Positions 43,346 to 51,845 of a stretch of 64,000 nucleotides of DNA are shown here, piece by piece (position 1 is the stretch's first letter; every line of letters begins with the position of its first letter). Position numbers and translations under genes: made by a program. Location: assembly GCF_020405185.1 (NCBI RefSeq), contig NZ_CP084463.1, positions 2,418,001 through 2,482,000 on the forward strand. The letters run 5' to 3'. A model generated the notes under the pieces. It ran no database searches, was not told the origin of the DNA, and saw only the letters and a program-made list of their open reading frames with translations. This DNA comes from Halomicrobium salinisoli (GTDB lineage Archaea; Halobacteriota; Halobacteria; Halobacteriales; Haloarculaceae).

Positions 43346-44020
43346 ATGACGGCGCAGATCCGCGCGTGCGACGAGCACGGGTTCTTCGAGGGGGACGCGT
43401 GTCCAGCGTGTGAGCAGCAGGGCGAGACGGTCCTCTCCGGCGAGCGCCGCCGCCGGCTCTCGAAGTTCGCCAGCGGCGCGCTCCGGCACTTCCCCGACGA
43501 CGCCGGGATCGAACTCGACGACGCCGGCTGGACCGCGTTCGACGACCTCGCGGACGCGGTCGCCGGGAAGTACGACTGGGCCGGCCCGCAGGACCTCGCG
43601 GCCGTGATCGAGACCGACCCGAAGGGTCGGTTCGAGTGGAGCGGAGCGGACGGGAGAGCCGACGGCGACAGCGATCTATCGGGCGGCCGCGTCCGGGCCG
43701 CCTACGGCCACTCCGTCGACGTCGACCTCGGCGCCGCGGACACGCCCGTCCCGGACACGCTCTACCACGGGACGGCGCCCCGAAACGTCGACGCCATCCG
43801 GGAAGAGGGGCTCAGGCCGATGTCCCGACAGACGGTTCACCTCTCGGGAACAGTCGGAGGGGCCCGCGAGGTCGGTTCGCGCCATGCCGCCGACCCGGTC
43901 GTCTTCGCCGTCGACGCCGCGGCGATGGAGCGGGACGGGCGCCGCGTCGTGAAGCGCGGGCGGGCAACCTACACGACGGATCGGGTTCCGCCGGAGTACC
44001 TGGAGTTACTCGAAGAATAG
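43346..44020 (+). CDS. kptA: RNA 2'-phosphotransferase (Tpt1/KptA)
   Basis: A 224-residue enzyme that moves a 2'-phosphate from RNA splice junctions to NAD. An N-terminal CxxC-type zinc-knuckle region (CDEHGFFEGDACPACEQQG) precedes the KptA core: RRRLSKFASGALRHFP, DPKGRFEW, RAAYGHSV, LYHGTAPRNVDAI and MSRQTVHLS, carrying the Arg-His-Arg-Arg active-site set. It has its own promoter (ccgcttttgag, about 43311-43321). Many archaea have no known 2'-phosphate splice junctions, so the in vivo substrate (possibly ADP-ribosylation of RNA ends or DNA) is open. Confidence 0.9.
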   Translation: MTAQIRACDEHGFFEGDACPACEQQGETVLSGERRRRLSKFASGALRHFPDDAGIELDDAGWTAFDDLADAVAGKYDWAGPQDLAAVIETDPKGRFEWSGADGRADGDSDLSGGRVRAAYGHSVDVDLGAADTPVPDTLYHGTAPRNVDAIREEGLRPMSRQTVHLSGTVGGAREVGSRHAADPVVFAVDAAAMERDGRRVVKRGRATYTTDRVPPEYLELLEE

Positions 44021-44092
44021 CGAGGCTTCGAGCGAAGCGAGAAGCCTCGGACAGTGCGAGCGGGAGTGACCACAGGGAGCGAGACGCGAGTA
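44021..44092. repeat. GA-rich hairpin repeat 3' of kptA
   Basis: Starts immediately after the kptA stop: cgaggctt ... aagcctcg (44021-44028, 44041-44048), an 8-bp stem around cgagcgaagcgag, followed by gtgcgagcgggagtgac and cagggagcgagacgcgag. The second part matches the GA-rich units after the uspA gene (52273 on) and near 53380. Confidence 0.75.
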
Positions 44093-44108
44093 AACCGACG
44101 CCCCGCCG

Positions 44109-45668
44109 CTACTCGACTAGCGGCTCGCCGGTCATCGCCTCGGGGCGGTCGACGCCGATCAGGGAGAGCAGCGTCGGCGCGAGGTCGGCCAGGGTCCCGC
44201 CGTCGCGTGCGGTCAGGCCCCCGTCGGTCCCGTCGGGCGCGAGGTAGACGAAGGGGACGGGGTTGGTCGTGTGCGCGGTGTGGGGGTCCTCTTCGGTGCC
44301 CATGTCGTCGGCGTTGCCGTGGTCGGCACAGAGCAGGACGTGGCCGTCGGCCTTCTCGACGGCGTCGACGAGCCGGCCGAGCTGGGTGTCGACGGCCTCG
44401 ACGGCCTGGACCGCCGCCGCGAAGTCGCCCGTGTGCCCGACCATGTCGGGATTGGCGTAGTTGAGCACGAGCGCGTCCGGGTCGTCCTCCTGGATGATGT
44501 CGACGGCGGTGGTCGTCACTTCGCGGGCGCTCATTGCGGGGGCCTGGTCGTACGTACCGACGTCGGGGCTCTGGATGATCCGGCGGCGCTCGCCGTCGAA
44601 CTCCACCTCGCGGCCGCCGTTGAGGAAGTAGGTGACGTGGGGGTACTTCTCGCTCTCGGCGAGGCGCAGCTGGGTCAGTCCCTCGTCGGCCAGCACCTCG
44701 CCCAGCACGTCCTCGGGCTGATTCGGCGGGAAGGCGACGGCCACGTCGAAGGTCCTGTCGTACTGGGTCATCGTGACCATCCGGATCGCCGGCGGCTCGG
44801 TGTCGGCGCCCCAGTCCTCCGGCCGGACGTCGGCGAGCATGCGGGTCAGCTGCCGGGCGCGGTCGGCCCGGAAGTTGAAGAAGACGGCCGCGTCGCCGTC
44901 CTCCATCCCGGCGTGGTCGCCGACGAGCGTCGGCTCGACGAACTCGTCGGTGTCGCCGCGGTCGTAGGAGCCCCGGACCGCCTCGACGGCCTCGTCGACG
45001 CGGTAGTCGGCCTCGCGGTCGACGATTGCGTCGTAGGCCCGCCGGGTGCGCTCCCAGTTCTGGTCGCGGTCCATCGCGAAGTACCGGCCGACGACGGTCG
45101 CGACGCCGCCGGTCCCGTGTTCGTTAGCGTGGGCCTGCAGGTCGGCGAGGTACCCTTCGCCGCCGGTCGGCGAGGTGTCCCGGCCGTCCGTGAACGCGTG
45201 GGTGACCGCGTCGGTGCCGCGCCGGCCGGCCAGTTCGATCAGCGCGTGGAGGTGGTCCTGGTAGGAGTGGACGCCGCCGTCGGAGACCAGCCCCATGAAG
45301 TGGACGCGGCCGCCGTGCTCCTCGGCGTACTCGAACGCGGAGAGCAGCCGCTCGTTCTCGAAGAAGGGCGGGTCCTCGGCGTCCTCGTCCGGCGGCGACT
45401 CCCCCCGCGAGCGGGCGATGCTGTCGGAGACGCGCGCGGAGTCCTGCTTGACCACGCGGCCGGCGCCGACGTTGAGGTGGCCGACCTCGGAGTTGCCCAT
45501 CTGTCCCGCCGGGAGGCCGACCCGGCGGCCGTGAGTCGTCAGGGTGCTCGTCGCGCCGCGCTCCCAGTAGTCGTCGAAGTTCGGGGTGTCCGCTGCGGCG
45601 ACCGCGTCGCGGACGCCCTCGTCGGGGTTGCACCCCCAGCCGTCCAGAATGACGAGCGCAGCCTTCAT
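44109..45668 (-). CDS. gpmI: 2,3-bisphosphoglycerate-independent phosphoglycerate mutase
   Basis: A 519-residue Mn-dependent iPGM converting 3- and 2-phosphoglycerate. The metal Asp is in ALVILDGWGCNPDEG and the phosphoserine nucleophile in MGNSEVGHLNVGAGR. Also present: FTDGRDTSPTGG, FNFRADRARQLTRML, ALVLNYANPDMVGHTGD and LLCADHGNADDM with the remaining metal ligands. Full bacterial-type length. It is convergent with kptA, separated by the GA-rich repeat. Confidence 0.95.
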   Translation of the reverse strand: MKAALVILDGWGCNPDEGVRDAVAAADTPNFDDYWERGATSTLTTHGRRVGLPAGQMGNSEVGHLNVGAGRVVKQDSARVSDSIARSRGESPPDEDAEDPPFFENERLLSAFEYAEEHGGRVHFMGLVSDGGVHSYQDHLHALIELAGRRGTDAVTHAFTDGRDTSPTGGEGYLADLQAHANEHGTGGVATVVGRYFAMDRDQNWERTRRAYDAIVDREADYRVDEAVEAVRGSYDRGDTDEFVEPTLVGDHAGMEDGDAAVFFNFRADRARQLTRMLADVRPEDWGADTEPPAIRMVTMTQYDRTFDVAVAFPPNQPEDVLGEVLADEGLTQLRLAESEKYPHVTYFLNGGREVEFDGERRRIIQSPDVGTYDQAPAMSAREVTTTAVDIIQEDDPDALVLNYANPDMVGHTGDFAAAVQAVEAVDTQLGRLVDAVEKADGHVLLCADHGNADDMGTEEDPHTAHTTNPVPFVYLAPDGTDGGLTARDGGTLADLAPTLLSLIGVDRPEAMTGEPLVE

Positions 45669-45790
45669 GTCCGGAGGTCCTCCCGCCCCGCGTAATATCC
45701 CTTCGAAGCCCCGTCGGTCGACGCGCGCGGCCGTCCGCGGCCGCGTGGCGTCCGGAGACGACCCCTTCGTGAGCCGGCGGCGCCACCGGA

Positions 45791-45800
45791 ACTATAGTGT
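45791..45800 (+). promoter_or_regulatory. TATA-like element of the 45821 gene
   Basis: actatagtgt lies 21-30 bases before ATG 45821, fitting a leaderless transcript and supporting that start over an in-frame ATG at 45797, which would fall at the promoter itself. Confidence 0.5.
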
Positions 45801-45820
45801 TCGCGGGTTATCACTCGCAC

Positions 45821-46216
45821 ATGAGCGGACGCATCCTCTCAGACGAGCTGTCGGACGAGATCGTCACGACCGCCCGGACCGCCACGGGCGACAGCCTCCG
45901 ATCGGTGACCTACTTCACCAGATCGGACTTCGAGCAGCTGTACCTCCGGGAGGACCTCGAACGAGACGCCGACCTCAACGAGTTCGTCGGTCACGAGTGG
46001 CGCGGCTACAAGGACACCAACAACGCCTACCAGGAGTCGGAACTGGGCGACTACGAGTTCACGATCCGCGCCTTCGAGAACGGCTACCTGCTCCGGGTCG
46101 CGACCGACCGCGCGGGGGTGCTACTGACGACCGACGGCATGACGATCCAGACCTACGACGACGTCGCCGAGGCCCTCGAGCGGCTGCTGGCCGAGGAGTC
46201 CGACGACGAGGAGTAG
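45821..46216 (+). CDS. Small haloarchaeal protein (DUF7522-like)
   Basis: A 131-residue soluble acidic protein starting MSGRILSDELSDEIVTTART; central VTYFTRSDFEQLYLREDLE and FTIRAFENGYLLRVATDRAGVLLTTDGM, C-terminal acidic helix ending EESDDEE. It matches a family I recall as DUF7522, common in haloarchaea and of unknown function; the strand pattern suggests a profilin/roadblock-like sensor fold, an inference only. It lies upstream of nurA on the same strand, separated by a repeat region. Confidence 0.7.
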   Translation: MSGRILSDELSDEIVTTARTATGDSLRSVTYFTRSDFEQLYLREDLERDADLNEFVGHEWRGYKDTNNAYQESELGDYEFTIRAFENGYLLRVATDRAGVLLTTDGMTIQTYDDVAEALERLLAEESDDEE

Positions 46217-46250
46217 CGCTATTCGCGGCTCGCCGTCGGACTCGCCCTGC

Positions 46251-46303
46251 CGAGGTCGCTCCCGCTCGCCCTATCGAAGTCGCTCCCTCCGGTCGCGACC
46301 TCG
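46251..46303. repeat. GA-rich hairpin repeat upstream of nurA (minus-strand orientation)
   Basis: cgaggtcgc (46251-46259) pairs with gcgacctcg (46295-46303). On the minus strand the unit reads gcgaccggagggagcgac then ggcgagcgggagcgacc, the same GA-rich words as after uspA and kptA but in the opposite orientation relative to the flanking genes. It ends just before the nurA TATA box. Confidence 0.7.
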
Positions 46304-46313
46304 TGCTCGAAAA

Positions 46314-46323
46314 CCCTTATACG
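46314..46323 (+). promoter_or_regulatory. TATA-like element of nurA
   Basis: cccttatacg centred 27 bases before the nurA ATG at 46346. It follows an AAAA run directly 3' of the GA-rich hairpin, so the repeat adjoins the promoter. Confidence 0.5.
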
Positions 46324-46345
46324 CCGTCGGCGAAAGGAACCGCCA

Positions 46346-47593
46346 ATGACCCTGGACCCGGTGCACGTCGACGGGATCGCCCGGCTGGCCGGTCGGATCG
46401 AGAAGGGGGTCGACGAGAGCGATCACCGGGACTTCGCGGAGACCGTCTGGGAGGACTTCCTCGACCCGCTGGTCGCCGACGGCCGGTCGGTGCTGGAGCC
46501 GGTCGGCGAGCGCCGCCGCCTCCGGGTCGACTGCGAGGACGCGGCCCTGCAGGAGCGGCCGTTCCCGACCCAGCACGGGCTGGACTCGGGGACGATCAAC
46601 CCCACGACGTTCAAGAACGGCCTGGTGATCGACGTGGCCCAGGCGGCGATGAGCGCCGTCCCCTCCGACCTGGACCTCCACCGCGCGCGGACCATCGTCA
46701 TGACCGCCCACGCCAACGACGTGTCCGTGGCGCTCGACGGCGAGTGGACGATGCACGACGAGGGCTACGTCCGCGAGCGCATCCTCCAGACCCCGCGGGT
46801 CGACCGCTACGAGCAGGACGTCGTCCACGCGCTCGCGCTGTACCTCGCCGAGAGCGAGCACGCGCTCAAGCAGGCCGAGGTAGTCGAGGACCTCATGATC
46901 CTCGACGGCCCCGTCTACCCCACGGGGCTGCTGCAGTGGGCCGACCACGACCCCGAACTGGCCGAACTCCTCGTCAAGGAGGACGTGCTGACCGTCGTCG
47001 AGAACTACGTCGACCTCGTGGAGGCGTTCCTCGACCGCGGCGTGCCCCTGATCGGCTTCGTCAAGTCCACCACCTCGAAGGCGATTACCCGGGCAGTCCG
47101 CGACGCGCAGGGATCCGCGCCGTGGGCCAACGACGCGGCCTTCTTCACCAAGCTGCTGGAGCAGCGCGACGACGAGGGCGAACGGGTCACCGACTCGCTG
47201 ACCTGCACCAACTGGTTCCGCTCGCGCGTGGGAACTGACTCGGTCATGGCGGCCGACGGCGACGCGCTCGGCGTCGAGCGCGATCTGGACCCGGAGGCCT
47301 ACGAGGTCACCTTCTTCGTCGTCTACGACCCTCGCGAGGACATCCTCTACCGCGTCGAGGCGCCCTACGGCGTCACCCGCGACGAGGAGACCCGCGACGC
47401 CATCACCCGACAGGTGCTGGCCGACGTGGCCGCCGAGCGGGGGCCGCCGCTGGCCGTCAACAAGGCCGACGAACTGGCCCGGATCGGCCGCGACGAGAAG
47501 GCCGCGCTCAAGGAGGAGATCGAGCGGCGCTTCGACAGCGAGCGCCAGCGCGAGTACGACGACGTCCGCTGGGGGGCCGAGTTCGACGTCTGA
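46346..47593 (+). CDS. nurA: 5'-3' nuclease NurA
   Basis: A 415-residue NurA-domain protein. The first catalytic Asp is in the GLVIDVAQAAMSAVP segment (about residue 95) and the fold continues through VVEDLMILDGPVYPTGLLQW and VPLIGFVKSTTSKAI, the archaeal NurA core. It would act with the hexameric HerA translocase to resect DNA ends for homologous recombination together with Mre11-Rad50. A HerA-like gene follows 0.5 kb downstream, with a small gene on the opposite strand in between. Confidence 0.87.
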   Translation: MTLDPVHVDGIARLAGRIEKGVDESDHRDFAETVWEDFLDPLVADGRSVLEPVGERRRLRVDCEDAALQERPFPTQHGLDSGTINPTTFKNGLVIDVAQAAMSAVPSDLDLHRARTIVMTAHANDVSVALDGEWTMHDEGYVRERILQTPRVDRYEQDVVHALALYLAESEHALKQAEVVEDLMILDGPVYPTGLLQWADHDPELAELLVKEDVLTVVENYVDLVEAFLDRGVPLIGFVKSTTSKAITRAVRDAQGSAPWANDAAFFTKLLEQRDDEGERVTDSLTCTNWFRSRVGTDSVMAADGDALGVERDLDPEAYEVTFFVVYDPREDILYRVEAPYGVTRDEETRDAITRQVLADVAAERGPPLAVNKADELARIGRDEKAALKEEIERRFDSERQREYDDVRWGAEFDV

Positions 47594-47595
47594 GC

Positions 47596-47937
47596 TTACG
47601 CCTCCGCTTCCTCGACCTGGATCACGTCGACGTCGACGTCGCGCGCGTCCACGCCGACGCGGGCGAACTGCGTGCGCACGTGTTCCTTCCCCGCGGCGAT
47701 GGCGTCGTCGCGCGTCTCGAACCCGCGGGGCATCGGCGACTCGAAGGCCACGTTGACCTCCTCGTCACCGACCTGCTGGACCTGCCCGCCGCTGGCCACC
47801 TCGTAGAAGGCGTCGCAGACCCAGACGTACGGGGTCCCCTCGTCCGGCGCGCCCTTGAACGACGGGGCGCGCTCGCCGGGCTCGTAGAGCGTGCCGGTCA
47901 GCTCCGTCCCACCTGCCCGCCCGCGGATGAGCAGCAT
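47596..47937 (-). CDS. Small protein between nurA and the HerA-like gene (DUF7113-like)
   Basis: A 113-residue beta-rich protein starting MLLIRGRAGGTELTGTLYEPG, with YVWVCDAFYEVASGGQVQQV and a C-terminal VGVDARDVDVDVIQVEEAEA. It is recalled as haloarchaeal DUF7113; function unknown. Its stop is two bases from the convergent nurA stop. Its promoter is clear: atataagcga at 47961-47970, about 27 bases ahead of the ATG. Location inside a recombination locus suggests, but does not prove, a link to DNA-end processing. Confidence 0.72.
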   Translation of the reverse strand: MLLIRGRAGGTELTGTLYEPGERAPSFKGAPDEGTPYVWVCDAFYEVASGGQVQQVGDEEVNVAFESPMPRGFETRDDAIAAGKEHVRTQFARVGVDARDVDVDVIQVEEAEA

Positions 47938-47947
47938 AGTATGTGGT

Positions 47948-47957
47948 TTGGTACCAA
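47948..47957. promoter_or_regulatory. Palindrome ttggtaccaa shared by the 47937 and 48125 upstream regions
   Basis: ttggtaccaa is a perfect 10-bp palindrome between the TATA box and the start of the minus-strand gene. tttggtaccc recurs at 48098-48107, 18 bases before the HerA-like gene, and tggtaccaa at 38942, 25 bases before nadA. It could be a shared operator, or chance. Confidence 0.35.
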
Positions 47958-48124
47958 GGGATATAAGCGATGCCCCGCGAGTCAATCGACCGACGGGTCC
48001 GGTCTCGTGCGACGCTGTGACTCTACCACAGGCCGACGGCGACGGGGCGGTGATCGAAGCGACCGCGACGGGACGCCCGTCGTCGGGGGAAAGGCGTTTG
48101 GTACCCGAGACGGATGGAGTGGGT

Positions 48125-49954
48125 ATGTCCGACCTCGGGGACTTCACCGACTTCGAACCAGACGACGGCGACGGCGGCGACGAGAGCGACGACGCGGCGG
48201 CCGCCACGGGCGGGACCGACGCGGACGCGCGCCAGTCCGACGAGGCGGACCGGTTCGAGGAGATGTCCGTCGAGCCGGCGGGCCGGGACCGCGGCGTGGG
48301 CGTCCTCTCGGCCTCGGAGGGGCTAACCATCCACGAGGACGAGCGCGAGACGTGCTTGCGGGCGTACGTGACAGTGGGCAACCGCTCGGACGTCCGGATC
48401 GGGAAGTACCTCCTCGTCCCCTACCCCGACGGCGAGCGGCTGTTCTGCCGCATCGCGGGCCTGGAGTACGCCCAGGAGTTCCGCGCCGACGACGCGACCG
48501 AGATCCACGCCCGGCGCGCGATGCGCTCGAACGGCATCGACGAGCAGGACTTCAAGTTCATGGCCGAACTGGAGCCGATGGCCGTCCTGTACGAGGAAGG
48601 GGGTGACCTGAAGCGCCGGATGACAGACCGAGTTCCGAAGCCCGAGACAGTCGTCAGGCAGGCCACGGACAAGGCCGAGATCAAGACCGGACTCAAGATC
48701 CCCGAGGACGGGGTGTTCCTGGGCCACCTCTCCGTCGGCGGCGAGAAGGTCAGGACCGCCGCGGAGCCGCCGACCATCGACTACCGGCTGAAGGACGACT
48801 ACAGCGAGGGCGACCCGCTGGTTTTCCGGCACACGCTGGTCGCCGGCGGGACGGGGTCGGGGAAGACCCACGGCTCGAAGAACATCCTCCGGCAGTTCCT
48901 CGCGGAGGACCGCACCTACCCCATCGAGGGCTCGGACCGCGAGGTCGGGCCCTGCCTGGTGATGTTCGACCCGCAGGACGAGTACGCCCAGATGCACGAC
49001 GACGGCGAACTGTCCGAGGAGTTCCGCCGGCGCTGCGAGCGGGAGGGGGTCGCCTGCGGCGGTCACGAGGACACCACCTGCTTCGTCCCGAAGGTCGACG
49101 GCGCGTCCTACTCGGCCAGCCACCACCGCGCCGAGCAGGTGGAGTTCACCATCCCCTTCTCGATGGTGTACGGCAACCCCTGGCTGATCGCCGGCAGTCA
49201 GCTCAACGACAACCAGTACAACGCCCTGCAGTACCTGCTGGACCGCTTCCAGCGGGAGTTCGGGCGCGAGGGGACCTACGACCAGTTCACCACGTTCCTC
49301 GACGACCCGGCGCTGAAGGAGGAGCTCGACGAGTCCGGGCGCGTCCACGAGGCCACCTTCGACGCCGTCAAGCGCCGCGCCTACGGCTTCGACGGCGTCT
49401 TCGACCAGGACGCCCGGCCGATTACCGACCTCGTCAAGCAGTTCGTCCGCCCGAGCGGCATCAGCGTGGTGCCGACCTACCACGTCAACGACTCCCGGGC
49501 GAAGACGACCGTCGTGCTCGCGCTGGCGTCGATGCTCGTCGACCAGAAGCTCTCGAACAGCCCGCGGTTCGACCGCATCAAGGAGACGCCGCTGCTCCTC
49601 GGGATGGACGAGGCCCACAACTTCCTCACCGACGCCGACAGCGTCCAGGCCCGCAAGGTCATCGGCAAGTTCACCGAGGCGGCCAAGCAGGGCCGCAAGG
49701 AGCGACTGGGACTCTTCCTCATCACGCAGGACCCCCAGGACATCGCCGACCCCGTCTTCAAGCAGATCAACACCACCGTTGTCCTCAACCTCGGCGACGA
49801 GGACGCCATCTCCGCCGTGAACATCCCCGCCAGCCTGGAGTCGAAGGTGCCCTACATGGAGAAGGGCCAGATGGTCGTCTACTCGCCGGACAACTCCGAG
49901 CCCGTCGAGATCCAGGGGCTGGCGACCTGTCTGACGAAGCACGGCCGCGATTAG
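48125..49954 (+). CDS. HerA-like ATP-binding protein (DNA translocase, NurA partner candidate)
   Basis: A 609-residue protein. It has an acidic disordered head (about 1-60), a HAS-barrel-like beta domain (about 85-200: YLLVPYPDGERLFCRIAGLEYA), then a FtsK/HerA ATPase with Walker A HTLVAGGTGSGKTHGSKNIL and LVMFDPQDEYAQ. Walker B is LLLGMDEAHNFL. A VVLALASMLVDQKL segment and the sensor/arginine region LGLFLITQDPQDIADPVFKQINTTVVLN follow. It forms hexamers that pump DNA in known relatives. It lies beside nurA, as HerA does in most archaea, but not in one operon here. Confidence 0.85.
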   Translation: MSDLGDFTDFEPDDGDGGDESDDAAAATGGTDADARQSDEADRFEEMSVEPAGRDRGVGVLSASEGLTIHEDERETCLRAYVTVGNRSDVRIGKYLLVPYPDGERLFCRIAGLEYAQEFRADDATEIHARRAMRSNGIDEQDFKFMAELEPMAVLYEEGGDLKRRMTDRVPKPETVVRQATDKAEIKTGLKIPEDGVFLGHLSVGGEKVRTAAEPPTIDYRLKDDYSEGDPLVFRHTLVAGGTGSGKTHGSKNILRQFLAEDRTYPIEGSDREVGPCLVMFDPQDEYAQMHDDGELSEEFRRRCEREGVACGGHEDTTCFVPKVDGASYSASHHRAEQVEFTIPFSMVYGNPWLIAGSQLNDNQYNALQYLLDRFQREFGREGTYDQFTTFLDDPALKEELDESGRVHEATFDAVKRRAYGFDGVFDQDARPITDLVKQFVRPSGISVVPTYHVNDSRAKTTVVLALASMLVDQKLSNSPRFDRIKETPLLLGMDEAHNFLTDADSVQARKVIGKFTEAAKQGRKERLGLFLITQDPQDIADPVFKQINTTVVLNLGDEDAISAVNIPASLESKVPYMEKGQMVVYSPDNSEPVEIQGLATCLTKHGRD

Positions 49955-49973
49955 GGCCGCGGGAGAGGGGGCC

Positions 49974-50792
49974 CTACGACCAGAGCCGCTCGTCGTCGGC
50001 GGCCAGCGCGGGGTCCTCGTGGACGGTCACCGCGTCGGGGTCCGCGGCCGCGTGTCGCCCGTAGAACTCGAGGAACTGCTCCGTCGCGTCCGACGCCGCG
50101 GCGGGGTCGGCGTGGACGTACGCGATGCGGGCCAGCGGAACCGCCCCGTCATCCGGCCGAACTTCGTGAGGTCGGGCTCGGGAGTCGAGCGAAGCGAGTC
50201 TGCCGGCGGTCGACGCCGCTATCTCCTCGTCGGCGACCTCGTAGTAGCCGACGGCGCCGCGACCGGTCGCGTACTGGAACGAGCGGCTGCCCCGGACGAG
50301 GCGCCGGCCGTCGGCGGCCGGCCCGGCGACGGTCCCGAGGGCGGCGGCGGTCTCCGGGTCGGTCTCGCTCCACGTCTCGACGGGCTCGCCGGCCGTCCAG
50401 CGCTCCCGGAGCGCACGCCCGGACAGCGGCTCGCGCCAGCCCGCGGCGGCCAGCGCCGCGCTTCCGTGGACGGCCGCGTCGCGACGGAGCGACCCGTCCG
50501 CCACGGGCCGGCCGGAGACGAGCACGTCTGCCGCGCGCTCGCGGACGGCGTCGGCGCCGTCCGCGGCGACTGTCCGGACTGCGACGGCTTGCCCCGCGGC
50601 GCGCTCGAAGGCGGCCGCGAGGTCGGCGACGGCGGCCTCGTACGGCTCGGTGACCGCGACCGTGGGGCCGCCGAGAGACGCGTTCCGGCCGGTGGCGCCG
50701 GACAGGAGGGGCGCCGACGCGGCCGCGCCAGCGGCGAGGAGCACGTCGCGGCGGCGCACCGCGACGCGGTCGCTCGCCCGTTCAGTCCTCAT
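49974..50792 (-). CDS. Tat-exported periplasmic-binding-like protein (PstS/PBP type)
   Basis: A 272-residue protein with a twin-arginine signal (VRRRDVLLAAGAAASAPLLSG, about 12-32) and a PBP-like fold (GPTVAVTEPYEAAVADLAAA ... ADVLVSGRPV ... ATGRGAVGYYEVADEE ... IAYVHADPAAASDATEQFLEF), like phosphate or molybdate binders. No ABC permease or ATPase is adjacent. Its ATG overlaps the Mn-catalase coding end by 11 bases, so the two are co-transcribed. A stretch near 50165-50195 contains gagcgaagcgag, a word common in the repeats; the encoded LASLDSRARPHE may be a repeat-derived insertion. Confidence 0.68.
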   Translation of the reverse strand: MRTERASDRVAVRRRDVLLAAGAAASAPLLSGATGRNASLGGPTVAVTEPYEAAVADLAAAFERAAGQAVAVRTVAADGADAVRERAADVLVSGRPVADGSLRRDAAVHGSAALAAAGWREPLSGRALRERWTAGEPVETWSETDPETAAALGTVAGPAADGRRLVRGSRSFQYATGRGAVGYYEVADEEIAASTAGRLASLDSRARPHEVRPDDGAVPLARIAYVHADPAAASDATEQFLEFYGRHAAADPDAVTVHEDPALAADDERLWS

Positions 50793-51630
50793 TCTGCGGC
50801 GTCGGATCGTTGTAGACGCGCGGGTCGGCCGCCCCGACGTCCGCCGCGGCGCCCTCCAGGTCGACCTGGCTCAGGTAGGAGAACTCGCCCTCGCTGTCCG
50901 GCGAGTCGCCCTGCGTCCAGGGCATGCCGGGGTCGTCCTGCGCCTCGACGTTGGTCGACAGGAACGCGTAGTTGAACTCCTGGTTCTCGTTCTCGTCGGG
51001 GAAGCTGTCGGGGATGGGCAGCACGTCGAACGGCTCCTCGGAGTCGCCGAGTTCGGTGAGCAGCTCGAGCCACTGGTTCTGGTGCATCGTGTCGCGCGCG
51101 ACGAGATAGGCCAGCATGTCCTTCATGCCGGGGTCGTCGGTCAGCTCGTAGAGCCGCGTCGCCAGCAGCCGGCCGGTCGACTCGGCCATGATGTTGGCCG
51201 TCATGTCCGCCGCGAGGTTGCCCGACGCGACGATGTAGTTACCGTTGAACGGGAACCCGTTCGAGTCCGTCGGGAGCGGGTTCAGCCCGGATGAGAGGTG
51301 CTGGCGGGGCTGCATTCCAGCCAGCGTCGCGAGCCCGTCGTTGCCGTCGTTGCTGACGTCTGCCAGCGACACCGGAGCGCCCTCCAGGTTCTTCTTGACG
51401 GCCGTCGCCAGCATCTCGATGTGGCCCAGTTCCTCCGCCGCGGTGTCCAGCAGGAGCTCCTTGTACGCCTGCTGGTCCGAGGGGACCGCCCAGGCCTGGA
51501 ACAGGTACTGCATCGCGACGCGCATCTCGCCCTCGACGCCGCCGATGGCCTGCTGGAGCGCCCGCGCGAACGTCGGATCCGGTTCCTCGACCGTTACCTC
51601 GTACTGTAACTGGTTGTCGTGGTAGAACAC
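50782..51630 (-). CDS. Manganese catalase
   Basis: A 282-residue di-manganese catalase of the ferritin-like superfamily that destroys hydrogen peroxide. The four-helix-bundle ligands are visible: Glu in GGVEGEMRVAMQYLFQA, Glu and His in TAAEELGHIEML, Glu in NIMAESTGRLLATRLYE and His in ARDTMHQNQWLELL. The start is a GTG at 51630 (product MFYHDNQLQYEV), the position where relatives start. It is the first gene of an operon with the Tat-exported binding protein. Confidence 0.9.
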   Translation of the reverse strand: MFYHDNQLQYEVTVEEPDPTFARALQQAIGGVEGEMRVAMQYLFQAWAVPSDQQAYKELLLDTAAEELGHIEMLATAVKKNLEGAPVSLADVSNDGNDGLATLAGMQPRQHLSSGLNPLPTDSNGFPFNGNYIVASGNLAADMTANIMAESTGRLLATRLYELTDDPGMKDMLAYLVARDTMHQNQWLELLTELGDSEEPFDVLPIPDSFPDENENQEFNYAFLSTNVEAQDDPGMPWTQGDSPDSEGEFSYLSQVDLEGAAADVGAADPRVYNDPTPQNED

Positions 51631-51845
51631 GGTGTGCCTCCGTGCGGCACGACCGGCGGCACGATAAACTATATTTTTTCCAACTTGTTTGCGGGAGCCC
51701 GGACAGTGGTTCGACGTTCTCACCACCTACTGTGTCGGTGTCGTGCGAGGTGACAGCATCCGGGCGTATCGCTCCGTCGAGCCCGTGGCGAGCCGGTTTC
51801 GATCCGACGGGAACTTTCAATGCAGTGGTGGTGCTACTGGGAGAT
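51631..51845. other. Divergent promoter region of Mn catalase and uspA
   Basis: gataaactata at 51663-51673 (minus-strand TATA tatagtttatc) lies about 39 bases before the catalase GTG, with a further ttttttcc run. This is the only AT-rich spot in the 215-bp gap. No equally clear box was found for the uspA gene at 51846; actttcaatgc (51812-51822) is the best candidate. Confidence 0.45.
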
